Shown here: piece after piece, positions 1 through 6,389 of the stretch
Numbering within the stretch: position 1 is the stretch's first letter
How the letters are laid out: every line of letters starts with the position of its first letter
Origin: Peptoniphilus faecalis
GTDB lineage: Bacteria > Bacillota > Clostridia > Tissierellales > Peptoniphilaceae
Assembly: GCF_012976305.1 (NCBI RefSeq)
Contig: NZ_JABDSR010000014.1
Location: 1 to 39,442, forward strand
Direction: 5' to 3'
DNA: 39,442 bases
Notes under the pieces: model-generated
Seen by the model: only the letters and a program-made list of their open reading frames with translations
The model's database searches: none
Told to the model about the DNA's origin: nothing
Position numbers and translations under genes: made by a program

Positions 1-203
1 CAGGAATTATTGAAAATCTTATCCATAAGGATCTTATAAGAAGAGATAAGAAAAATCTACTTGTAACAGAAAAAGGCAATAGGCTTGTATCGATTGTAGA
101 GGATAAGTTTAAATCAGCAGAAACAACATCTGAATGGGAAATGAAACTTGCAAAGATTAGCTCTGGTGAAGTAGATAAAGAAGACTTTTTAAGAGAAATA
201 GAA
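1..203 (+). repeat. direct repeat A (topB-derived), partner of 1766-1968
   Basis: Bases 1-203 align without gaps to 1766-1968 with 8 substitutions counted by eye (about 96% identity). The repeat may extend left of the window. The two copies bracket the erm(B) segment in direct orientation, so homologous recombination between them could delete or circularise it. The divergence argues against a recent simple duplication and for two different topB alleles brought together. Confidence 0.85.
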
Positions 204-215
204 AGAAGTGAGTGA
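1..215 (+). pseudogene. topB (topoisomerase III) fragment, left copy
   Basis: The reading frame is open from base 3 to a TGA at 213-215 and enters from outside the window. It encodes the late part of a type IA topoisomerase: AGIIENLIHKD, then LLVTEKG, then a run ending DFLREIE. The same stretch recurs at 1766-1968 in a longer topB piece. Homology stops after about base 203, where plasmid omega-gene DNA begins, so this copy was cut by recombination and lacks the native C-terminus. The upstream part, with the Toprim and active-site domains, is not visible. What it is: clear from the paired copy. Whether any longer product is made: unknown. Confidence 0.75.
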
Positions 216-451
216 TTGTGGGAAATTTAGGCGCACAAAAAGAAAAACGAAATGATACACCAATCAGTGCAAAAAAAGATATAATGGGAGATAAGACGGT
301 TCGTGTTCGTGCTGACTTGCACCATATCATAAAAATCGAAACAGCAAAGAATGGCGGAAACGTAAAAGAAGTTATGGAAATAAGACTTAGAAGCAAACTT
401 AAGAGTGTGTTGATAGTGCAGTATCTTAAAATTTTGTATAATAGGAATTGA
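212..451 (+). pseudogene. truncated omega copy-control/segregation repressor (inc18)
   Basis: A GTG-started 79-codon frame. Its first 55 residues (MIVGNLGAQK, then RNDTPISAKKD, KTVRVRADLHH and GGNVKEVM) match, from memory, the 71-residue omega protein of pSM19035-type plasmids. Omega is a ribbon-helix-helix repressor of copy-number, partition and toxin-antitoxin promoters. After KEVM the native tail (second helix of the fold) is replaced by unrelated residues read from the erm(B) promoter region. Loss of helix B should abolish dimerisation, so this is a relic. The coding strand carries the erm(B) promoter in its 3' end. No omega operator heptads are visible upstream, because topB DNA lies there. 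Confidence 0.75.
410..442 (+). promoter_or_regulatory. erm(B) promoter (candidate)
   Basis: The -10 is TATAAT at 437-442, about 55 bases before the erm(B) ATG. The best -35-like hexamer is TTGATA at 410-415, but the spacer of 21 is too long, so the true -35 is uncertain. This is the segment normally found upstream of the erm(B) leader peptide. Confidence 0.55.
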
Positions 452-484
452 AGTTAAATTAGATGCTAAAAATTTGTAATTAAG

Positions 485-497
485 AAGGAGTGATTAC
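485..497 (+). promoter_or_regulatory. erm(B) ribosome site at a leader-deletion junction
   Basis: AAGGAG at 485-490 sits 7 bases before the ATG. The DNA to its left (ending GTAATTAAGAAGGAG) is, from memory, what normally precedes the erm(B) leader peptide, while the DNA to its right (GAGTGATTACATG) is what normally precedes erm(B) itself. The leader ORF and attenuator hairpins between them are missing. The two ribosome sites appear fused through their shared AGGAG, which predicts constitutive translation. Confidence 0.75.
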
Positions 498-1235
498 ATG
501 AACAAAAATATAAAATATTCTCAAAACTTTTTAACGAGTGAAAAAGTACTCAACCAAATAATAAAACAATTGAATTTAAAAGAAACCGATACCGTTTACG
601 AAATTGGAACAGGTAAAGGGCATTTAACGACGAAACTGGCTAAAATAAGTAAACAGGTAACGTCTATTGAATTAGACAGTCATCTATTCAACTTATCGTC
701 AGAAAAATTAAAACTGAATACTCGTGTCACTTTAATTCACCAAGATATTCTACAGTTTCAATTCCCTAACAAACAGAGGTATAAAATTGTTGGGAGTATT
801 CCTTACCATTTAAGCACACAAATTATTAAAAAAGTGGTTTTTGAAAGCCATGCGTCTGACATCTATCTGATTGTTGAAGAAGGATTCTACAAGCGTACCT
901 TGGATATTCACCGAACACTAGGGTTGCTCTTGCACACTCAAGTCTCGATTCAGCAATTGCTTAAGCTGCCAGCGGAATGCTTTCATCCTAAACCAAAAGT
1001 AAACAGTGTCTTAATAAAACTTACCCGCCATACCACAGATGTTCCAGATAAATATTGGAAGCTATATACGTACTTTGTTTCAAAATGGGTCAATCGAGAA
1101 TATCGTCAACTGTTTACTAAAAATCAGTTTCATCAAGCAATGAAACACGCCAAAGTAAACAATTTAAGTACCGTTACTTATGAGCAAGTATTGTCTATTT
1201 TTAATAGTTATCTATTATTTAACGGGAGGAAATAA
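498..1235 (+). CDS. erm(B): 23S rRNA (adenine-N6) methyltransferase Erm(B)
   Basis: A full-length 245-residue Erm enzyme, recognised along its whole length. It dimethylates A2058 of 23S rRNA with S-adenosylmethionine and gives macrolide, lincosamide and streptogramin B resistance. Visible features are the SAM-binding motif [10 protein letters not shown] (35-44), acidic IELD (57-60) and the catalytic loop SIPYHL (100-105), where the usual Asn is Ser. The C-terminal RNA-binding helical domain ends LLFNGRK. The start is fixed by AAGGAG 7 bases upstream. No leader peptide precedes it, so induction by ribosome stalling is not expected. It stands between plasmid-derived fragments and is horizontally acquired. 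Confidence 0.97.
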
Positions 1236-1239
1236 TTCT

Positions 1240-1371
1240 ATGAGTCGCTTTTGTAAATTTGGAAAGTTACACGTTACTAAAGGGAATGTAGATAAATTAT
1301 TAGGTATACTACTGACAGCTTCCAAGGAGCTAAAGAGGTCCCTAGCGCCTACGGGGAATTTGTATCGATAA
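1240..1371 (+). CDS. 43-residue ORF downstream of erm(B)
   Basis: It begins MSRFCKFGKLHVTKGN and ends TGNLYR. GGGAGGA at 1224-1230 lies 9 bases before the ATG, and the start is 5 bases after the erm(B) stop, so it would be cotranscribed. I recognise this short frame as a common passenger behind erm(B) in Gram-positive plasmids and transposons. No domain or function is known to me. Its last third runs into a long palindrome. The TAA at 1369 is the only stop between this frame and the topB frame at 1402, so it may be the start of a protein interrupted there. Expression is plausible; function is doubtful. Confidence 0.45.
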   Translation: MSRFCKFGKLHVTKGNVDKLLGILLTASKELKRSLAPTGNLYR

Positions 1372-1407
1372 GGGGTACAAATTCCCACTAAGCGCTCGGG
1401 ACCCCTT
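1333..1407. repeat. long imperfect palindrome at the erm(B)/topB junction
   Basis: Arms 1333-1364 and 1376-1407 pair at 27 of 32 positions around an 11-base loop (1365-1375). The outer half is GC-rich (GGTCCC / GGGACC; AGCGC / GCGCT), the inner half is GGGAATTTGTA / TACAAATTCCC. It lies exactly where the erm(B) cassette gives way to topB sequence, so it may be a recombination or strand-slippage point, and it could also terminate erm(B) transcription although no T-run follows. Confidence 0.8.
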
Positions 1408-2019
1408 GTAGGAAAATGTCCTAAGTGTGGCAACAATATTGTATTAAAAAAATCGTTTTATGGTTGTTCAAATTATCCTGAATGTACCTTCACTTTAGCT
1501 GAACATTTTAGAAAGAAAAAACTCACCAAAACAAATGTAAAAGAATTACTAGAGGGAAAAGAAAAACAAGAAAATGAATTACCAGATGTAAAGACTGGAG
1601 ATAAAATTAAGCTAACTTCTAAAAATATATCGGAAAAATTTACCAAAGCTCCAGGTCATTATAATGAAGATACACTTTTAAAGGCTATGGAGAATGCAGG
1701 AGTTGAATCCTTGGATAAAGATATAGAAGTGGAGAGAAAAGGCTTAGGAACACCAGCTACAAGAGCAGGAATTATCGAAAGTCTTATCCATAAGGATCTC
1801 ATAAGAAGAGATAAGAAAAATCTACTTGTAACAGAAAAAGGCAATAGGCTTGTATCAATTGTAGAGGATAAGTTTAAGTCAGCAGAAACAACATCTGAAT
1901 GGGAAATGAAACTTGCAAAGATTAGCTCTGGAAAAGTAGATAAAGAAGACTTTTTAAGAGAAATTGAAGATAGTATAAGGGATCTTGTAGACAGGTACAA
2001 GAATAATTTAAATGAATAA
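1402..2019 (+). pseudogene. topB fragment, right copy, with domains out of order
   Basis: A continuous frame from the palindrome to the TAA at 2017-2019. First comes a topoisomerase C4 zinc ribbon (GKCPKCG, then YGCSNYPEC) and the segment LTKTNVKELLEGKE, which normally form the extreme C-terminus of TopB. It is followed in frame by an internal TopB segment (TKAPGHYNEDTLLKAMENAG, GLGTPATRAGIIE) and a native-looking end at YKNNLNE. C-terminal sequence ahead of internal sequence means two topB copies were joined, probably when the erm(B) block arrived. There is no start codon with a ribosome site and no catalytic domain. The stop overlaps the methyltransferase start by 8 bases, as in an intact element operon. 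Confidence 0.75.
1766..1968 (+). repeat. direct repeat B (topB-derived), partner of 1-203
   Basis: This is the right-hand copy of the 203-base repeat described at 1-203, offset by exactly 1765 bases, with 8 mismatches. It lies inside the reading frame of the right topB fragment. Confidence 0.85.
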
Positions 2020-2959
2020 GGTAAAAATATTAGAGCTTTTCGGTGGCATAGGTGCTATTAGAAAGGCTTTTATTAATTTAAAGATACCTTATGAAGTAGT
2101 TGATTATGTAGAAATAGATAAGGCTTGTGTTAAATCATACAACGCACTTTATGGAGAAGATTATAAGCCAAAATCAGTAGTAGGATATAAAGCTCCTAAT
2201 GAAAAGATAGACTTAATTATGCATGGAAGTCCTTGCCAAGACTTTTCAAGAATAGGAAAAAAGCAAGGAGGAGTAAAGAATTCAGGTACTAGATCAAGCT
2301 TACTATTTGAAACAATTAGAATAATTAAAGAAATGAAAGAAAAACCTAAATGGATAATTTGGGAAAATGTAAAGGGAGTCCTTGATAGAAATATGAGGGA
2401 CTCCTTTTTTATTTATCTAAAAGAGTTAGAGATCCTAGGATATGAAAGCAAATATGAAATCTTAAATGCAATGGACTTTGGCATACCTCAAAAAAGGGAA
2501 AGGATATTTGTTGTTTCATGTCTTGGAAAAAATAAATTTTCTTTTAATAAATTGGAGAGGAAAGAAACAAGACCACTAAGTGAATTTTTAGAAAAGAATG
2601 TAAGTGAACTTTATACAATGACTCAACCTTATATGCTCAAATTTTTAAATAAAGGCATAGATAACAGTTTTAGAGGGCGACTAAAAGTGATTAAAGATTT
2701 CTCTTATACTATTTCTACAAAACAGATGAGAGTACCTAATTCTGGAATAATAGATATTGGAAATGGTAAATATAGGTATTTAACAGAAAGAGAATGTTTA
2801 AGACTCATGGGTTTTGATGACAGTGATATAGACAGTTTAGAGGAAGTACATCCAAAAAGAAAAAATTGTACTTCAAGCAAGCTATATAAGCAGGCCGGCA
2901 ATTCTATTGTGGTTGATATTTTAATGGCAATTATTAATCGAATGATACCCTATAAATAA
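2012..2959 (+). CDS. DNA cytosine-5 methyltransferase (Dcm/M.HpaII-type)
   Basis: A 315-residue C5-cytosine methyltransferase with its motifs in canonical order: I FGGIGA (10-15, SAM binding), IV GSPCQDFS with nucleophile Cys75, VI ENVKG (118-122), VIII QKRERIFVV (160-168), a target-recognition region about 175-250, IX RYLTERECLRLMGF (255-268) and X QAGNSIVV (294-301). The length is typical and the gene looks intact. The ATG overlaps the topB stop by 8 bases, so it was probably translated with topB in the parent integrative element. No restriction endonuclease is adjacent, so it is a solitary methyltransferase, likely protecting the element or altering host methylation. The target site cannot be read from sequence. 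Confidence 0.93.
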   Translation: MNKVKILELFGGIGAIRKAFINLKIPYEVVDYVEIDKACVKSYNALYGEDYKPKSVVGYKAPNEKIDLIMHGSPCQDFSRIGKKQGGVKNSGTRSSLLFETIRIIKEMKEKPKWIIWENVKGVLDRNMRDSFFIYLKELEILGYESKYEILNAMDFGIPQKRERIFVVSCLGKNKFSFNKLERKETRPLSEFLEKNVSELYTMTQPYMLKFLNKGIDNSFRGRLKVIKDFSYTISTKQMRVPNSGIIDIGNGKYRYLTERECLRLMGFDDSDIDSLEEVHPKRKNCTSSKLYKQAGNSIVVDILMAIINRMIPYK

Positions 2960-2961
2960 AT

Positions 2962-2991
2962 TTGTGATAATATGGGTAAATAACATATAAT
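2962..2991 (+). promoter_or_regulatory. candidate promoter for the GAF/Panacea pair
   Basis: TTGTGA at 2962-2967 and a perfect TATAAT at 2986-2991 are 18 bases apart, in the short gap after the methyltransferase stop and about 30 bases before the next ATG. The following two genes can therefore be transcribed independently of topB and the methyltransferase. Confidence 0.5.
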
Positions 2992-3022
2992 GTTAGTATA
3001 AAAAAGAGCGGAGTTAATTATA

Positions 3023-3869
3023 ATGGATTTTAATGATGAAAGTAAATTCAATTTAATAAAAGATTTTCCATTGTGGATAAAAAGCATTAGAGAAAATAAA
3101 TTAAGTTTTATTTGTAAACTTGCATTATTTATTTTTCCTATAATTGTTACGAGATATTCCTTTGTAGAATATTTTAATGAAAATTTCTGGATATTTTTCT
3201 TTTTGCTTATTTTTATTTATTTTATTAATGAGATTTCTGAGATAAAAGAAGTAAAAGAGAAAGAAAATTTAAAAAAGAATCTAGAAATGAAAAATAAAGA
3301 GATTAAGGAATTAGAATTATCAATTGAATATTTAGGTCAATCATTAGCTGGTTTACCAAAAGATTTTTTGAGACAGGTTTCAAATTATTTAAGATTAAGC
3401 AATAGTGATAGAATATCATTATATGTTTTTAATGAAACTAAATTTCAAATTATTGGGAGGTATAGTGAAAATCCATTATATGATTTTTGCAATAGAGAGG
3501 AATACCCTAGAAATGAAGGATATATAGCGAAATGTTTTGAAAATAACGATGGAAAACCATATTTTTATAAAAACAATTTACCAAAAAATACACAGAAAAA
3601 GTATTTTGACACAGTTTCAAAAGAAACAGGTATGTCTGTTGAATCCTTAAAAAAAACTTTCCATGAAGAGTAGAGCTTATTTTGGTAGATTAGTAAAGGA
3701 TGATAATAAGGACAATGTAGGAATATTGCTAATAGAAACTATAAATCCTGATTTCAATATATCGCCTGAAGATTTAAACGAGGATATTGAGAAACTAATA
3801 ATACCACATTTAAAAACAATGCTTGAAATAAGTAATAAGTTGAAGGAGGATGAGTCTTATGAAAACTAA
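3023..3869 (+). pseudogene. membrane-anchored GAF-like protein, frameshifted
   Basis: The first frame (3023-3673, 216 codons) has two hydrophobic segments (about residues 29-43 and 54-69), a charged coiled coil (about 72-102) and then a GAF-like soluble domain (DRISLYVFNE, then IGRYSENP). It stops after TFHEE. A +1 frame continues the domain (RAYFGRLV, then NVGILLIETINP) to 3869. The switch point is an 8-A run at 3649-3656; one A fewer would restore a single protein of about 281 residues. It may be a true inactivating mutation, slippage-based phase variation, or a sequencing error. The last bases overlap the next gene by 11. I do not know a specific function; a membrane sensor or effector is inferred from architecture. 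Confidence 0.6.
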
Positions 3870-4314
3870 ATTAAGAAATGTTTTACTATATATTGTTAAG
3901 AATTATCCTTACGGAGATGATTTAACAAAAACGAGGATAACTAAATTAGTCTATTTAATAGATTGGGAATATACAAAAAAATATGGGAAACAAATGACGG
4001 AAATTTCATGGTATTTCGATCATTATGGTCCATACGTATCCGATGTGCTTGATGAGGCTGATGAAGATAAGACAGTTAGTATTCAAAGTACGTTTTCAAA
4101 TTTTGGTACTATTAAATATATAGTAAGACCTAAATATGATAAAGAGCTAATACATTATGAAGGCTTAGATGTTAGCGAAATTGAAGTTATAAATGAAGTC
4201 TTTGAAAACACAAAGATGTTATCATGGAATCAATTCATTAATTATGTATATGATACTCCGCCTATAAAGGAAAGTAAAAAGTATAGTCACTTAGATTTAA
4301 CAAAATTTATTTAA
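3859..4314 (+). CDS. Panacea/SocA-type (DUF4065) antitoxin-like protein
   Basis: A 151-residue protein with the features of the Panacea/SocA (DUF4065) family: LTKTRITKLVYLIDWEY near the N-terminus, then EISWYFDHYGPYV and a helical C-terminal half with WNQFINYVYDTPP. Such proteins serve as antitoxins or proteolytic adaptors, and the domain is known to pair with many unrelated toxins. The start is placed at 3859 because AAGGAGG at 3843-3849 is 9 bases upstream; an ATG at 3850 touches the ribosome site and is unlikely. It overlaps the upstream GAF gene by 11 bases, the usual layout of a cognate pair, which makes the GAF membrane protein the candidate partner. That pairing is inference. Confidence 0.75.
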   Translation: MKTKLRNVLLYIVKNYPYGDDLTKTRITKLVYLIDWEYTKKYGKQMTEISWYFDHYGPYVSDVLDEADEDKTVSIQSTFSNFGTIKYIVRPKYDKELIHYEGLDVSEIEVINEVFENTKMLSWNQFINYVYDTPPIKESKKYSHLDLTKFI

Positions 4315-4329
4315 TGAGAAACTGTAATA

Positions 4330-4362
4330 AGACGGTAGAAGTAATAATCTATCGTCTTTTTT
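4330..4362 (+). terminator. rho-independent terminator after the Panacea gene
   Basis: The stem is AGACGGTAGA (4330-4339) with TCTATCGTCT (4348-4357), 10 pairs including one G-U, followed by a run of six T. It lies 16 bases after the stop codon. Confidence 0.8.
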
Positions 4363-4366
4363 ATTT

Positions 4367-4854
4367 GGGAGAACAACAGCAGGCAGGAATGTCAACGAAT
4401 TTACTGCTATGCAAATTACAGCAGTTTATTCCTGTGTGAGAGTTCTTGCTGAAACCTTAGCAGGACTTCCTCTTCATTTATATAAAAGAGGTAATTCAAA
4501 TTCAAAATAAAAAGCAAAAGACCACGTCATATATTTTCTTTTGCACGATGAACCAAATGCTGAGATGACATCCTTTGTATTTAGAGAAACACTAATGACT
4601 CATCTTCTACTTTGGGGTAATGCCTATGCTCAAGTTATTCGTAATGGAAGAAATGAGATACCAACCAATAGCCATAGCATCAAATGAGGCTCAATTTTTG
4701 GAAACAAGAAAATTCCAACTAAACGAGATAGCTAGAATTTTTAGAATTCCACTTTATATGATTGGAGATTTGGAGAGATCAAGCTTTTCAAATATAGAAC
4801 AGCAGTCACTAGAATTTTTGTACATTTGTAAATGATGTGATACCAAAAACATAA
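4367..4854 (+). pseudogene. phage portal protein relic (HK97-type)
   Basis: Translated pieces match phage portal proteins: TAGRNVNEFTAMQITAVYSC and VRVLAETLAGLPLHLYKR, a stop (TAA 4508-4510), then DEPNAEMTSFVFRETLMTHL and LLWGNAYAQVIRNGRNE. After about 4660 the frame changes and sequence jumps to the later segment FLETRKFQLNEIARIFRIPL and YMIGDLERSSFSNIEQQSLE, then FVNDVIPKT in yet another frame. A nonsense codon, an internal deletion of roughly 100 codons and frameshifts show it is dead. No capsid, terminase or tail genes are adjacent, so only this scrap of a prophage remains. The IS begins right after it. Confidence 0.8.
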
Positions 4855-4874
4855 AAATAAATATCATATGTACT

Positions 4875-4914
4875 AATCTATTATTGGGGGCTAGCCATAA
4901 ATAATAGATTTTTT
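4875..4914. terminator. palindromic terminator at the IS 3' end
   Basis: AATCTATTATT (4875-4885) pairs perfectly with AATAATAGATT (4900-4910), followed by T residues on the plus strand. The transposase stop codon (minus strand) lies inside the stem. It would block transcription from outside into the IS. Confidence 0.65.
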
Positions 4915-5842
4915 CGTTTTTCAATAGGCGTCAGCCAATTTAGTGTTTGCATTGACAATCTATTTGATTTATATAAATACCTTTTCATTTGAAGTTTTAA
5001 ATCATCGTAGCTATAAAAAGATAAATATTTATAAAATCTCTCATTATCATTTCTATGACTTCTTTCGACCTTACCATTATGTCTTGGTGTTCTAGGTCTT
5101 ATTAAATGATGTTTTATGCCTAATTCATTACATAAAATATCAAAGGGATGTATCTTTTTTGTTTCCTTAAAATGAGTAAATTCAAATCCATTATCTGTTT
5201 GTATAATTTCAGGTTGATATCCAAAATAATCTATAGCCATTTTTACAAACTCTACAGTTGAATATGAAGACTGTTCTTTAAAGGGATATATGAATCTTTC
5301 ACGACTTGCCTCATCTATCATAGTATATTGATAAAATTTATCTGGAATTTCACCTACGTAACATTTTTTGGAACGTATTTAACGTCTAATTGCCATTTTA
5401 CACCAATATTTTTAGGAGTATTATACGGTTTAGGAATGTAAGGCTTTTTCTTTTTAACCTCATCTTTAAAATATCCCAATTTCCTTAAAACTCTAAATAA
5501 TGAACAAGGATGTCTTTTATATCCTTTATCAAACTTAAGCTTTGCATATAGTTCTATCATGGAAATATTAGGATTTCTTTTAATATAATTTTTTATCCAT
5601 AAAATTTCCTCATCAGTATGAGCATTAGGATGTTTACTTAAAGGCTTATGAGATCTATCCATAAGAGAAGCCTTTGTTCCATCAAATCTTTTATTTCATC
5701 TCATTAAAGATGCCTTAGAAATTTTGTATCTCCTTATTACAAAGGCAATAGAATATCCACTTCTATAAGTTTTAACAGCGTGATATCTTGTATCTAAAGT
5801 ATGTGGCAAATACCTTTGGTTTTTTGATATAATTGTATTCAT
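4881..5842 (-). pseudogene. IS481-like DDE transposase, nonsense and frameshift
   Basis: On the minus strand the start MNTIISKNQRYLPHT (ATG 5842-5840, AAGGA upstream) leads into a helix-turn-helix region. It is cut by TGA at SLMR*NKRFDG, where related transposases from memory have Trp. The frame continues MDRSHKPLSKHPNAHTDEE and SLFRVLRKLGY to WQLDVKYVPK (first catalytic Asp). A one-base deletion in an A-run near 5367 then shifts the frame, and the rest reads MIDEASRERF, IQTDNGFEF (second Asp) and HNGKVERSHR (Glu), ending in the palindrome. All catalytic residues remain, but two lesions prevent a full protein of about 320 residues. Confidence 0.8.
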
Positions 5843-5968
5843 AGAGAGTATCCTTTCTTTTTATATTTGGTTAATTTAATTATATAGGATATCTCTCTAT
5901 TTTTCTTCTATTTGGTCTCAAATCAATTGTAACACTACAATAAGAATTTAGTTAAAAAAATAGATTAC

Positions 5969-5997
5969 TTTACATTTACGGCATTATATGGTAAGAT
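5969..5997 (+). promoter_or_regulatory. rpsO promoter
   Basis: TTTACA (5969-5974), a 17-base spacer and TAAGAT (5992-5997). Transcription would begin about 75 bases before rpsO, giving a leader that contains a repeated TCGACG (about 6025-6040) which may fold, as S15-binding leaders do in other bacteria. The IS ends only about 30 bases upstream of the -35. Confidence 0.65.
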
Positions 5998-6079
5998 ATA
6001 CAAGGTTAAATAGCTATTCACAGTTCGACGCTCCTCGACGTGTACTTTGATTAGCTTTATTAAAAATTAGGAGGAAAAT

Positions 6080-6346
6080 ATGCTAGAACCAAATATTAAA
6101 AAAATTATTATTGATGAATTTAAAACTCACGAAGGTGATACTGGTTCACCTGAGGTACAAATTGCTATTCTAACTAGAAGAATTAACGATTTAAATGAAC
6201 ACCTAAGAATTCACAAGAAAGACCATCACTCAAGAAGAGGACTTCTTAAAATGGTTGGTAAAAGAAGAAACTTATTAAGATATTTAAAAAATAGTGATAT
6301 AGAAAGATATCGTACACTTATTAAAAAACTACAAATAAGAGGATAG
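6080..6346 (+). CDS. rpsO: 30S ribosomal protein S15
   Basis: An 88-residue protein of the standard S15 length. It binds 16S rRNA in the platform of the small subunit and contacts 23S rRNA (bridge B4). Diagnostic stretches are [19 protein letters not shown] (15-33), the [12 protein letters not shown] loop (44-55) that contacts rRNA, and [13 protein letters not shown] near the end. AGGAGG lies 8 bases before the ATG. It has its own promoter and is followed by a short hairpin and pnp, the same pairing as in most bacteria. Confidence 0.98.
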   Translation: MLEPNIKKIIIDEFKTHEGDTGSPEVQIAILTRRINDLNEHLRIHKKDHHSRRGLLKMVGKRRNLLRYLKNSDIERYRTLIKKLQIRG

Positions 6347-6349
6347 TAG

Positions 6350-6370
6350 GAGCGGTAATTCCGCTCTTTC
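6350..6370 (+). terminator. rpsO-pnp intercistronic hairpin
   Basis: GAGCGG (6350-6355) pairs with CCGCTC (6361-6366), followed by TTTCTT. A 6-bp stem with a short T-rich tail suggests a weak terminator or processing site, letting part of the transcripts continue into pnp. Confidence 0.6.
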
Positions 6371-6389
6371 TTATTAGAAGGAGGAAATA

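Larger units (their letters stand above)
204..1401 (+). mobile_element. inc18-type erm(B) resistance cassette
   Basis: This block differs in origin from the topB DNA on both sides. It holds the 5' part of the omega repressor gene of inc18 (pSM19035/pAMbeta1-type) plasmids, the erm(B) promoter, erm(B), and the short ORF plus palindrome that I recognise as usual companions of erm(B). No transposase, resolvase or terminal inverted repeats lie within it, so it was most likely carried in by recombination or as part of a larger conjugative element. Limits are placed where topB homology ends and resumes and are approximate. Confidence 0.7.
4855..5939 (-). mobile_element. degenerate IS with DDE transposase (IS481-like)
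   Basis: One transposase gene on the minus strand fills the element. The outer right end reads TGTAGTGTTACAATTG on the minus strand (ending about 5939), a plausible terminal repeat. A matching left end is not clear in 4855-4880, so limits are approximate and no target duplication was found. The element separates the portal relic from the rpsO promoter. Confidence 0.6.

Noticed and set aside
4620..4835. A 71-codon ATG frame that looks like a small gene
   Set aside because: Its sequence is the late part of a phage portal protein (ETRKFQLNEIARIF, DLERSSFSNIEQQS) out of frame with the earlier part, so it is a piece of the portal relic, not a gene.
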